Source of the DNA: SAR202 cluster bacterium
Lineage (GTDB): Bacteria > Chloroflexota > Dehalococcoidia > Lucifugimonadales > OSU-TB39
Direction: 5' to 3'
Assembly (NCBI GenBank): GCA_009392195.1
Contig: VFGY01000026.1
Location: 1 to 64,000, forward strand
DNA length: 64,000 bases
Positions 21,277-30,886 of the stretch are shown here, one piece after another; position 1 is the first letter of the stretch, and each line of letters starts with the position of its first letter. A model generated the notes under the pieces. It saw only the letters and a list, made by a program, of their open reading frames with translations. It was not told the DNA's origin and ran no database searches. The position numbers were made by a program, and so were the translations under genes.

Positions 21277-22273
21277 AAGGTTTTTTGTAGACTTCTTTAA
21301 AAGCAGATTCTCTTGAAGTTGGCGGAGTCTTTTGAGACATTTCTACGGCGCGTTCTATTTCATCCTCTACATGGGTGGTAATAAGTTTGATATCTTTATC
21401 AGTAAGATATTTTTTATCCCTACCTTGATTTTCAAGTATCTCTAGTGGATCTCTCTTCCTCCATTTTTGGTTTTCTTTGATATCCCTTATATCTTCTAGT
21501 TTAAGCATGGTTGGATAATGCCCTAAAAAACTAAGTGTTTTACACTCTATCAATGTAGGCCCTTTCCCATCTCTTGCACGCTGTACAGCTTCTTTAACAA
21601 CCTCATAAACCGACAACACATCTTGGCCGTCAACAGTGACACCAGGCATCCCATATCCCACCGCTTTATCGGCAACATCATTAATCGCTAGTCCAACAGA
21701 TGCAGGTACGGTCTGAAAATATAAATTGTTCTCACAAACGAAAATAACCGGAAGGTTAAGTACTGCAGCCAAATTTAAACCTTCGTGAAAATCGCCACGT
21801 CCAGTAGCTCCATCTCCAAAAAAACAAATCACAATATTATCAGTGTTTCTATTCTTTAATGCTAAACCAATTCCCGCTGCAACTGGAACCTGAGAACCAA
21901 CTATAGAACTACCTGCCATTATGCCTAGTTCAGGATACCCACAGTGATGAAATGATTCTTTGCCATCTGAAATACTCCCACTGTTACCTATAACAGCATT
22001 TAATTGCTCTAGTACTGTCACACCTTTAGCCCAAAAAGCTTCCATCGTCCTAAGCGAGGGTATAACCCAATCATCTTTGGAAAGCCCATAACATGCACCA
22101 ATGCCGATTGCTTCTTGGCCTGTTGAAGGGTGAAGGCCAACTTTCAATACACCCTGCTTATTCAATTCCAACACTTTTTGAGTAAATAACCGACTTGTTA
22201 GCATCATGGAATACATTTTTTTGTAATCATCTGAATTTAAACTGTTGGAACTTTCAGCTATCATTTTTAACAC
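21263..22273 (-). CDS. TPP-dependent 2-oxoacid dehydrogenase E1 subunit alpha
   Basis: TPP motif FFGDGATGRGDFHEGLNLAAVLNLPVIFVCENN; GQEAIGIGACYGL. Confidence 0.9.
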   Translation of the reverse strand: MLKMIAESSNSLNSDDYKKMYSMMLTSRLFTQKVLELNKQGVLKVGLHPSTGQEAIGIGACYGLSKDDWVIPSLRTMEAFWAKGVTVLEQLNAVIGNSGSISDGKESFHHCGYPELGIMAGSSIVGSQVPVAAGIGLALKNRNTDNIVICFFGDGATGRGDFHEGLNLAAVLNLPVIFVCENNLYFQTVPASVGLAINDVADKAVGYGMPGVTVDGQDVLSVYEVVKEAVQRARDGKGPTLIECKTLSFLGHYPTMLKLEDIRDIKENQKWRKRDPLEILENQGRDKKYLTDKDIKLITTHVEDEIERAVEMSQKTPPTSRESAFKEVYKKPFGEN

Positions 22274-22312
22274 CTGTTTTTGAAATAGTAAAAGGTTGAT
22301 AGAAAATCACAA

Positions 22313-23062
22313 TTAATAAGTAGCACGGCCACCGCTCACATCAAAAACGGCTCCGGTAGTAAATGAACATGCTTCAGATAAAAGCCAAGCAATCATATTA
22401 GCTGTTTCATAAACTTCTCCAAAACGTCCCATTGGTATTTTACTCTTCATGTATGTAACAGCTTTAGGATCACCTTCTCTAACGGGTCTAGTCATTATAA
22501 CTGCAGGAGTAACACAATTAACTATAACCCCATCATTTACCACCTCTTTCGCAACTGCTTTTGTAAATCCAATTATCCCTGATTTTGTCGAAGAATAGGG
22601 GGCCATCTTGGGGTTTCCTTCTTTACCCGCAACTGAAGCAATATTGACAATACGGCCATATCCGTTGTTAATCATATACGGAATAATTAACTTGGTGAAA
22701 ATAAATGTTGCTCTTAAATTGGTTCTATAAGATTTGTCAAAAGCATCATCGTCAAGCTCCCATAAATTGGCATAAGGTTCAGAGCCTACTGCATTATTAA
22801 CAAGCAAATCTATTTTGCCCCAACTTTCGTTAGCCATTACAACAGCCTGATGTGCTACGTTTTCATCTCCAACATCACCTAACACCAATTTACCTTCAAT
22901 TCTTTTGTCCTTAAGATCATCTAGACATTTATAACCTCTTTCTTCACTTTTTTCCACCAAGACTATCCTTGCTCCCTCTTGTCCTAACCTAAGAGCCAAG
23001 CAAGAAGCGATTTCTCCCCCTCCACCAGTTATAACAGCTACTTTCCCCTCATATCTTTTCAT
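22313..23062 (-). CDS. SDR-family oxidoreductase
   Basis: KVAVITGGGGEIASCLALRL, NNAVG, YSSTKSGIIGFTKAVAKE, TTGAVFDVSGG. Confidence 0.85.
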   Translation of the reverse strand: MKRYEGKVAVITGGGGEIASCLALRLGQEGARIVLVEKSEERGYKCLDDLKDKRIEGKLVLGDVGDENVAHQAVVMANESWGKIDLLVNNAVGSEPYANLWELDDDAFDKSYRTNLRATFIFTKLIIPYMINNGYGRIVNIASVAGKEGNPKMAPYSSTKSGIIGFTKAVAKEVVNDGVIVNCVTPAVIMTRPVREGDPKAVTYMKSKIPMGRFGEVYETANMIAWLLSEACSFTTGAVFDVSGGRATY

Positions 23063-24390
23063 TGAAGAAACCCTTCTTTTTTCAAGTCATCTATTGCCTT
23101 ACTAACTGACTCAACCGTATCATCAATATCTTGAGTACTGTGTTTCGATCCTAAAATAAACCTGTTGGAAGCATGGACTCCATGGGAATATAAGGAGAGA
23201 TTAAATTGCTTTGCCATCGCTGGGTCAAGAATTTTTTTATATTCGGAGTCACCAAATTCGTATAATTCATCATCTGAATTGATATCTACTCCTAACCTTA
23301 TGAACACCATAGATGCCACTCCCGTGGCCCTTCCTTTAGTTTCAGTTTCGGACAACATTTCGTTTAAGCCTTTCTTGAGCCTATCTGCCATTTGATTAGC
23401 TGTATCATTAACAGGTGTGCTAGCAATTAATCCTAGCGCTGTTGCTCCTGCTACGGCTGATAATGGATTTGCATTGTAGGTTCCATTATGTGGAACTCTT
23501 GTATTACTGTTAAATTGTTCATCATCCCTAAACTGGATCATGTTAATTATTTCTTCTTTACCTCCAACTGCTCCACCAGGTAGTCCACCAGCAAGAATTT
23601 TGGCCATAGTACACATATCTGGAGTTATACCAAAATATCCCTGAGCACCTGATTTTGACACCCTGAATCCAGTAACAACTTCATCAAATATGAGCACCAC
23701 TCCAAATCGTTTAGTAACTTCCCTTAACTCCGCTAAAAACTCAGGTTTAACTGGAACCTGACCCATATGGCATCCAGTAGGCTCCAATATTATTGCTGCC
23801 ACATCTGAATCTTTTTCCAAAATATTTTCTACCAAACTTATATTATTTGGCTTCAATACATGCACGCCTCTAAGAGTGTCTTCTGGGATACCCCCTGAAC
23901 TCCAACTGTCTGCTGCAGCAATATCGCTCCAACCATGAAAATGATCCTCAAATTTTATTATTTTTGTTTTACCCGTATATGCTCTAGCCATCCTTAAGGC
24001 CAATATAACTGCCTCAGTACCAGAACTGACAAAACGTATTTTCTCAACACATGGCATTAAATCCTTAACACGCTGAGCCCACTCAATTTCCAAATCTGTA
24101 GAGCCACTAAAATGGGTTCCTTTAAGCAATTGTTCACTAACTGCCCTTACAATGTCAGGGTGAGAATGTCCCAAAATCAAAGAGCCGTGCCCTGTCCAAT
24201 AATCTATTATTTTGTGTCCATCAACATCCCATTTGTGAGACCCCTCAGCATGAGTTATGTAGTGAGGAAAAGGCATCTGATTTCTAGCATCATGAGTAAC
24301 CCCATTGGGAAACAAATTTTTTGACACATTAAATCTTTTTGCACTTTCCGGATGCATTTTAATATATCTATCTTCAATTGAAGTAACCAT
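23059..24390 (-). CDS. class III PLP aminotransferase, glutamate-1-semialdehyde aminomutase-like
   Basis: VSSGTEAVILALRMARAYTGKTKIIKFEDHFHGW, LIFDEVVTGFRVSKSGAQGYFGITPDMCTMAKILAGGLPGGAVGG. Confidence 0.88.
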   Translation of the reverse strand: MVTSIEDRYIKMHPESAKRFNVSKNLFPNGVTHDARNQMPFPHYITHAEGSHKWDVDGHKIIDYWTGHGSLILGHSHPDIVRAVSEQLLKGTHFSGSTDLEIEWAQRVKDLMPCVEKIRFVSSGTEAVILALRMARAYTGKTKIIKFEDHFHGWSDIAAADSWSSGGIPEDTLRGVHVLKPNNISLVENILEKDSDVAAIILEPTGCHMGQVPVKPEFLAELREVTKRFGVVLIFDEVVTGFRVSKSGAQGYFGITPDMCTMAKILAGGLPGGAVGGKEEIINMIQFRDDEQFNSNTRVPHNGTYNANPLSAVAGATALGLIASTPVNDTANQMADRLKKGLNEMLSETETKGRATGVASMVFIRLGVDINSDDELYEFGDSEYKKILDPAMAKQFNLSLYSHGVHASNRFILGSKHSTQDIDDTVESVSKAIDDLKKEGFLQ

Positions 24391-24474
24391 CGATATCCTC
24401 CTTAAACCTCTATATCCTTATCAACAATAAGTGTATTATATTTACCTTAAGTTTGTCTCCACTTGGAGTTAAGA

Positions 24475-25641
24475 ATGAAAAGTTATTTTTCACACCTAGA
24501 ATGCACAAATTGCGGTAAGATATATCCTTCAACTGCACCTATTCGTATATGCTTATCTTGCTCAAAAGTGATATATGCCCGATACGACTTGGAACTCGCA
24601 AGGTCAAAAATATCCAAAACCATTTTCACAAACCGAGCACCAAATATGTGGCGATATTTTGAATTATTACCCATAGCAGACCAAAATAATGTTGTGAGTT
24701 TAGGTGAAGGTTTTACCCCCATACATAGAGCTGACAATTTGGGTAAAAATCTTGGTTTAAAAAATTTATTGATAAAAGATGAATCTTTCAATCCCACAGC
24801 CTCCTTCAAAGCAAGGGGAATGTCTGCAGCTGTTTCTAAAGTTAAAGAATTCAACATAAAAGAAGTAACAGTTCCGTCAGCAGGTAACGCAGGTGGAGCA
24901 CTGGCCGCTTACGCTGCAAAAGCTGGATTACAATCCCACATCTTTATGCCAAAAGACGCACCTGAAGCCACACAAAAAGAGGTTTCAATCACAAATGCCA
25001 CCTTGAATCTCGTTGATGGATTCATAAATGATGCAGGTGTACAATCAAGAAGCTTAGCTGATAAAAAAGGTATGTTTGACTTATCCACCTTACAAGAACC
25101 TTATAGAGCTGAAGGAAAAAAAACAATGGGATATGAAATAGCCGAACAGCTTGACTGGAATCTACCAGACGCAATTATTTACCCAACTGGTGGTGGAACT
25201 GGAATCGTCGGAATATGGAAAGCAATCAAAGAAATGGAGCAACTAGGGTGGATATCTGGCAAAAGACCAAAAATGTTCTGCATACAAGCAGAAGGATGTG
25301 CTCCGCTCGTTCGAGCTTTTAGCGAAAAAAGTCGATTTGCTAAAGTATGGGAAAATCCCAAAACTATAGCAGCCGGCATGAGAGTTCCTTCAGCAATAGG
25401 AGATTATTTGATTCTTGATGCAATTTATGAAAGTGGAGGTAGCGCTATAACCGTCACCGACGATGAAATGATTGAGTTCATTAAAAAGACAATTTCTCTT
25501 GAAGGTTTGTTCTTATGCCCTGAAGGTGCCGCTACAGTCTGTGCATCAAAGAAATTGCTGGACCTTGGATTGATCAATAAAAAAGATTCCATTCTTTTAT
25601 TAAATACTGGCTCAGGATTTAAATACATGGAAGTAGTTTAA
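24475..25641 (+). CDS. thrC: threonine synthase-like PLP enzyme
   Basis: N-terminal zinc-ribbon-like CTNCGKIYP...CLSC, then NPTASFKARGMSAAVSKVKE, SAGNAGGALAAYAAKAGL, YPTGGGTGIVGIWKA. ATG at 24475 preferred over TTG at 24463. Confidence 0.85.
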   Translation: MKSYFSHLECTNCGKIYPSTAPIRICLSCSKVIYARYDLELARSKISKTIFTNRAPNMWRYFELLPIADQNNVVSLGEGFTPIHRADNLGKNLGLKNLLIKDESFNPTASFKARGMSAAVSKVKEFNIKEVTVPSAGNAGGALAAYAAKAGLQSHIFMPKDAPEATQKEVSITNATLNLVDGFINDAGVQSRSLADKKGMFDLSTLQEPYRAEGKKTMGYEIAEQLDWNLPDAIIYPTGGGTGIVGIWKAIKEMEQLGWISGKRPKMFCIQAEGCAPLVRAFSEKSRFAKVWENPKTIAAGMRVPSAIGDYLILDAIYESGGSAITVTDDEMIEFIKKTISLEGLFLCPEGAATVCASKKLLDLGLINKKDSILLLNTGSGFKYMEVV

Positions 25642-26534
25642 GAAAGATCAGTTTGAGAATTCAATCCTGCAATTTTTTCAAGTATTTTGACATAAGCATG
25701 AATTCCTTCGTCAGAAAATCCTGATTGCTGAGTCGCTCTGAATATCTGACTGACAATTGGAGTTGTGAATAGAGCAACATCCATTTGACCTGCTGCATCC
25801 AAAACCAAATTCAAATCTTTTTGAGCCAATTTCACCATAAACCCAGGCTCAAATTCTCGCTTGAAAACTTTCTCTCCTAGATTGTCCACCATCCATGATC
25901 CCGCTGCGCCAGCACTCCAAGCATTGATTAAAGCTTCAGGATTTGCACCTGCTTTGCTTGCAAAAACTATAGCTTCACACATAGCTGCTAAATTACCCAT
26001 ACCAATTATCTGATTCGATAATTTCGTAACTTGCCCCATACCATTACCTCCACAATAGGTTATTTTGGAACCCAATTCATTCAGTATTGGAGTAACTTTA
26101 CCTAATACAGCTTTATCTCCACCTACCATTATCGATAAAACACCAGCCTCAGCTCCATTAACACCTCCACTTACCGGAGCATCAAGCATTTTTGCTTTTA
26201 CAGAACTAAGCTTATTCGCTATTTCACGAGTTACTGAAGGGGATATGGTACTCATATCTATAACTATACTTCCTTCATGAACTCCTTCAATAACGCCAGT
26301 CTTTCCCAAAACAACCTCTTTAACATCTTTTGAATCCGAAACGCAAGTAATTATAATCTCGCTACTTTCAGCTACCTCCTTAGGAGATTCTAAAGAAACA
26401 GCTCCGGCTTGAACTAATTTCTCAGCCTTAGATTTGGTACGATTCCATACCGAAACATGATATTTTGCTTTAATCAAATTTAAGCACATTGGCGTACCGA
26501 TTAATCCCAAACCTATAAATCCAATTTTTTGCAT
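25638..26534 (-). CDS. 3-hydroxyisobutyrate dehydrogenase / 2-hydroxy-3-oxopropionate reductase-like
   Basis: MQKIGFIGLGLIGTPMCLNLIKAKYHVSVWNRT, DAPVSGGVNGAEAGVLSIMVGG, KLSNQIIGMGNLA. ATG at 26534 preferred over the longer ORF. Confidence 0.88.
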   Translation of the reverse strand: MQKIGFIGLGLIGTPMCLNLIKAKYHVSVWNRTKSKAEKLVQAGAVSLESPKEVAESSEIIITCVSDSKDVKEVVLGKTGVIEGVHEGSIVIDMSTISPSVTREIANKLSSVKAKMLDAPVSGGVNGAEAGVLSIMVGGDKAVLGKVTPILNELGSKITYCGGNGMGQVTKLSNQIIGMGNLAAMCEAIVFASKAGANPEALINAWSAGAAGSWMVDNLGEKVFKREFEPGFMVKLAQKDLNLVLDAAGQMDVALFTTPIVSQIFRATQQSGFSDEGIHAYVKILEKIAGLNSQTDLS

Positions 26535-26661
26535 GATAATTCCCTTTATTTTTTTCGTAAATATACGAATTTGCATACACAGTATTCGATTTGTTTTAAA
26601 AAAACAACTCACAAGATAATTAGCTTTATAAATTTATACCTATTTCAAGTTATAAATTATC

Positions 26662-26689
26662 TTGACAGTAATTTATCGACTATTATAAT
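26662..26689 (+). promoter_or_regulatory. consensus sigma-70-type promoter of the ACIII operon
   Basis: TTGACA (26662-26667), 16-nt spacer, TATAAT (26684-26689), 68 bp before the first gene. Confidence 0.75.
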
Positions 26690-26757
26690 CTTCGAATAGT
26701 GTTTTCAGGTTCAAATACAACCTAAATCAACCTGCTAAATTAGGTTTTATATCTTTT

Positions 26758-27051
26758 ATGGATCCCAATATATTATTTAATTATGAATGGACGGAAATCG
26801 GCAAATCGCTAACTTTCCTATGGATATCTGCTTTATGCGTAATAATAGCATCAGGGCATATATTGCTTGGACATGTCATATTACCGTCCCTAGTAGAATC
26901 ATACAATCTACCTAAATTCATACAGAAACAAAGAATACCACTTTACCTTGTATCGGCTGTTTTTTATGGGGCAGCAATGTGGTTTCTGATTCAGTTTATA
27001 ATCGGGTCAAAAGATGTAATAGCCCTATTTTGGAATGATTTTTTGATATAA
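26758..27051 (+). CDS. small membrane protein of unknown function heading the ACIII operon (97 aa)
   Basis: About two hydrophobic helices (FLWISALCVIIASGHILLGHVIL; LYLVSAVFYGAAMWFLIQFII); same strand, 31 nt before actA. Confidence 0.65.
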   Translation: MDPNILFNYEWTEIGKSLTFLWISALCVIIASGHILLGHVILPSLVESYNLPKFIQKQRIPLYLVSAVFYGAAMWFLIQFIIGSKDVIALFWNDFLI

Positions 27052-27082
27052 ATTTGTAGTAAATTCAAAAGGATAAAGCGGT

Positions 27083-27790
27083 TTGATACCAGGAGATTTT
27101 AAAGTTAAAAAACCTACCAAGAAACAACTCATATTGTTGGCTGTTTCTGGCATTGTAGGCCTGTTTGGAACTGCAGCAGCTATAACGGTAGGAGTTTTTG
27201 CATTCACTGCATGGTGGGGTCTACCACTTGATATATATGGGTTCAACGAAGGCCCAGAACAACCAATCGCTTTCCCTCATACTAAACACGTACAGGAATT
27301 AGGACTAGATTGCACCTTCTGTCATAGAACGGTCGCGAAAGAAGCAAGCGCATCTATACCATCCGTCGAATTTTGTGTTTCCTGCCACAAAATTATTGGT
27401 GACAATAGTGAAGAGATCGCAAAATTGCGAAGCTATAGTTCAAATGAAAAACCAATTGACTGGCAAAGAGTTCATAGGCTACCTGATCATGTTCACTTCG
27501 TACACGAGGCACACATAAGATTTTTCTCCGGCACCAAAAATGTAGTAAGTAAAATAGACAGGGATAAAGTATCTTCACAAATCACATTAGAGGACGCTAG
27601 AAAAATCTATCCCAACACAAAGGTCGGTGAAATAATTGATGTCAAAGAATCACAAGTATGTATGACTTGTCATGGAGACGTAGGCAGCATGGCAAAAGTC
27701 AAACAAATTAGACCGTTGAAAATGGCTGATTGTGTAAACTGCCATAGGGATAATAGCGCTCCAACAGATTGTATTACATGTCACTACTAA
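27083..27790 (+). CDS. actA: ACIII subunit A: membrane-anchored pentaheme cytochrome c
   Basis: N-terminal TM helix and five CXXCH motifs (CTFCH, CVSCH, CMTCH, CVNCH, CITCH). Confidence 0.88.
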   Translation: MIPGDFKVKKPTKKQLILLAVSGIVGLFGTAAAITVGVFAFTAWWGLPLDIYGFNEGPEQPIAFPHTKHVQELGLDCTFCHRTVAKEASASIPSVEFCVSCHKIIGDNSEEIAKLRSYSSNEKPIDWQRVHRLPDHVHFVHEAHIRFFSGTKNVVSKIDRDKVSSQITLEDARKIYPNTKVGEIIDVKESQVCMTCHGDVGSMAKVKQIRPLKMADCVNCHRDNSAPTDCITCHY

Positions 27791-27826
27791 ACGAATTTAA
27801 ATAAAAAGGAATCGAAAAATACAATA

Positions 27827-30118
27827 ATGCCTTTAACACGAAGACAATTTCTAAAAATACTAGGTGGTTCAGCAGTAGGAGCAGTAATATTTCAGGCTTG
27901 CGGAGTACCGGAAAAAGAATTACTCGTACAATCTCCTGCAAAAATGCCAGAGGATTTAGTTTCTGGCATTGATAATTGGTATGCCACGCTATGCAAAAGC
28001 TGCAAAACTAATGAGGGAATTGTAGTGCGCGTAATGGAGGGGAGAGCTAAAAAGATTGAGGGTAACATAGATTACCCCATCAATGAAGGTAAACACAGTG
28101 CTAGATGCGAGGCAGCACTTCAATCTCTCTACCACCCGGATAGGATTCAAGGCCCAATGGTTAGAACCGGTAACCGTGGAGAAAATCAATGGCAGGAAAT
28201 CAGCTGGACAGATGCTATAAGCAGGTTATCCGAACAGATTGACAAGCTAAATTCAAAAGAACAAATGGTTTTGGCTACTAACCCAGTAAACTCTCATGAA
28301 GGTTTAGTTGTAGAAAACTTTACAAAAAAACTAGGGTCAAGACATATTCCTTTCGAAGCAATAGAAGATACCAACTTGCTTGATGCATTTCAAAATATAT
28401 TTGGTCAAAGATTGGCACCTGAATTTGATATTGCAAATGCAGATTACCTTTTATCATTCGGATCTGATCTTCTAGGAACGTGGCAATCCCCAACCAGATA
28501 TTCCAAAGCGTACGGCGACTTCAGAGATTTACATCACGGCAGAGGTAAATTTGTTCAAATAGAACCAAGATTCTCCATGTCTGCAGCAAATGCCGATAAG
28601 TGGGTTTATGTACATCCCGGACAAGAAGGTAAACTTGCTTTAAGTATTGCTCACGAGCTTATAAAGCAAGGAGTAACGACTGATTCTAAATGGGAATCCA
28701 TCTCAAATATTGACTTGAATTCATTCAGCCCTGACAAGGTTTACTTAGAAATAGGGCTAGAATCAGCGGACACAATAAAAGAAATTGCAAAAGAATTTGG
28801 CTCTCACGGTCCCAAAAGCTTGGCAATTGGGGGCGGAATTAGTTCTGCATACACAAATGGCAGTTTTAATTTGAGCGCTATTTATCTTCTTAATCATTTA
28901 GTTAACAGTGTGGGCAGTGAGGGAGTAATTAAATTAAATCCAACATCAGCCTTAAACAATATTTCGGGTGAATCTAAGAGAGCTTCTTTTTCCGAATGGG
29001 AATCAATCCCGGGTGAAATCAAATCTGGGAAAGTAAAAATTTTAGCAATAAGAGGGGCTGACCCAATTTATAGCCTTCCTGAATCAGTCGGACTTAAAGA
29101 AGCTGTTCTAGGCAAAAATGCTGATGGAGAGTTCAATATACCATTAATCGTAAGTTTCGCTAGTCAAATGGATGAAACAACTGCGATAGCTGATTTAGTA
29201 CTGCCTGAAAATAATCCTTTGGAAGATTGGGGTACAAATATACCCAATCCAGGGCCAGGTTATCAAACTATAGGTTTTCAACAGCCGGTAGTACGTCCAT
29301 TCTTTGAAAATCGTGGTGTCGATTTGGGAACGAAAAATTTCATTGAAATTCTCCTAGGTATTTCAAAAGAGATGGAAGTTCAATTGGACCTAGAGGGTGA
29401 GACAATTATAGATATACTTAAAAATAGTGCTAAAGAACTGTTTTCAAAAAACAGGGGTTCTGTAAAATCTACTACATTCGATGGATTCTGGAACGGATTG
29501 CTTCAACGTGGTGGTTGGTGGGACACGGAATCCAAACAAGTAGGCCAAATTGATAGTAACCCAACTTTACCCACTTACTCAGAAAGCCAATTCTCGCAAT
29601 CTGCAACAAGTGAATCCTTCCATTTAATTCCATTTGAAACACCATCTATTATGGACGGTAAACTAGCCGACTTGCCATGGATGCAAGCCACGCCAGACCC
29701 TATAAGTACTGCAGTGTGGGATACATGGGTAGAAATAAACATTAATAAAGCTAATGAACTGGGCATTAAGGAAGGAGATATTCTCAAAATAACATCAGTT
29801 GATTCTAAACTTTCAATTGAAGGAGTAGCATACCCTAACCCAGCTACGCCAACTAATGTCGTAGGCATACCAATCGGGCAAGGAAAAACTCACGGGACAA
29901 GATATAGCAAAAATCGTGGCGCTAACGTTTTATCGATTATCTCAACTATTAAAGATGAGAAAACAGGTGCCTTAGCCTGGGGATCAACAAAAATTGATTT
30001 AGAAAAAACTGGAAGATGGAGACGTCTGCCAAAATTCGAAGGTTCAAAGGCTGAAACGTCAGTAGATGAACACCACAAAGTTATTCAGATAACTAATTTA
30101 AATGAAGCATCTCATTAA
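27827..30118 (+). CDS. actB: ACIII subunit B, molybdopterin-oxidoreductase-like domain (B1)
   Basis: Tat-like N-terminus TRRQFLKILGGSAVGA; molybdopterin oxidoreductase-like fold (WYATLCKSCKTNEGIVVRVMEGRAKKIEGN, VQIEPRFSMSAANADKWVYVHPGQEGKLAL). Confidence 0.85.
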   Translation: MPLTRRQFLKILGGSAVGAVIFQACGVPEKELLVQSPAKMPEDLVSGIDNWYATLCKSCKTNEGIVVRVMEGRAKKIEGNIDYPINEGKHSARCEAALQSLYHPDRIQGPMVRTGNRGENQWQEISWTDAISRLSEQIDKLNSKEQMVLATNPVNSHEGLVVENFTKKLGSRHIPFEAIEDTNLLDAFQNIFGQRLAPEFDIANADYLLSFGSDLLGTWQSPTRYSKAYGDFRDLHHGRGKFVQIEPRFSMSAANADKWVYVHPGQEGKLALSIAHELIKQGVTTDSKWESISNIDLNSFSPDKVYLEIGLESADTIKEIAKEFGSHGPKSLAIGGGISSAYTNGSFNLSAIYLLNHLVNSVGSEGVIKLNPTSALNNISGESKRASFSEWESIPGEIKSGKVKILAIRGADPIYSLPESVGLKEAVLGKNADGEFNIPLIVSFASQMDETTAIADLVLPENNPLEDWGTNIPNPGPGYQTIGFQQPVVRPFFENRGVDLGTKNFIEILLGISKEMEVQLDLEGETIIDILKNSAKELFSKNRGSVKSTTFDGFWNGLLQRGGWWDTESKQVGQIDSNPTLPTYSESQFSQSATSESFHLIPFETPSIMDGKLADLPWMQATPDPISTAVWDTWVEININKANELGIKEGDILKITSVDSKLSIEGVAYPNPATPTNVVGIPIGQGKTHGTRYSKNRGANVLSIISTIKDEKTGALAWGSTKIDLEKTGRWRRLPKFEGSKAETSVDEHHKVIQITNLNEASH

Positions 30119-30148
30119 CTGTAAAATAAATTAAACGGAGATTATAAC

Positions 30149-30886
30149 ATGGCTAAAGAAAAGTGGGGGATGGTAGTAGATGTAGATAAATGCACCGGTT
30201 GCCAAGCTTGTGTAGTTGCTTGCCAGTCAGAAAATAATATTCCCATAAATACTAAAGAACATTTTAACCAAAGACGTCCTATACAGTGGATTAGAATTGA
30301 AAGGTACTGGGAAGGAGAATTCCCCAACGTCAAAGCGCGATTCATACCCATGATGTGCCAACAATGTGACAATGCCCCATGCGAACCAGTTTGTCCTGTA
30401 TATGCTACGTATCACAATAATCAAGGCCTGAATGTACAAGTATATAATCGCTGCATTGGGACACGTTTCTGTGCTAATGCTTGTCCATATACCGTAAGAT
30501 CATTTAATTTCTGGGAGCCATCTTGGCCAAATAGTTTAAAAAACCAATTAAATCCCGACGTCACCATAAGAAGTAGGGGTATCATGGAAAAATGTACCTT
30601 CTGCGTACAAAGAATACAAAGAACAAAAAGAGTTGCGGAAAGAGACGGCACCACAAGAGATGATTCAACTCGAGAATTGAATCCAGCTTGTGTTAATGCA
30701 TGTCCAACAAATTCTTTAGTTTTCGGTGACGTAAATGACCCTGAATCTAAAGTATCTGAAATGAAATCAGACGCACAAGATGGAAGAGGGTACGAATTAC
30801 TTGAGCATCTAGGCGTTGGTTCCAATGTAACGTACCTAAAAAAAATTGATGAAGACGCCAAGGTAAGCAGTCATGAGCACCACTGA
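30149..30886 (+). CDS. ACIII subunit B, four-cluster ferredoxin-like domain (B2) as a separate gene
   Basis: CTGCQACVVACQ, CQQCDNAPCEPVCP, CIGTRFCANACPY, CTFCVQRI...CVNACPTNSL cysteine motifs. Confidence 0.87.
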   Translation: MAKEKWGMVVDVDKCTGCQACVVACQSENNIPINTKEHFNQRRPIQWIRIERYWEGEFPNVKARFIPMMCQQCDNAPCEPVCPVYATYHNNQGLNVQVYNRCIGTRFCANACPYTVRSFNFWEPSWPNSLKNQLNPDVTIRSRGIMEKCTFCVQRIQRTKRVAERDGTTRDDSTRELNPACVNACPTNSLVFGDVNDPESKVSEMKSDAQDGRGYELLEHLGVGSNVTYLKKIDEDAKVSSHEHH

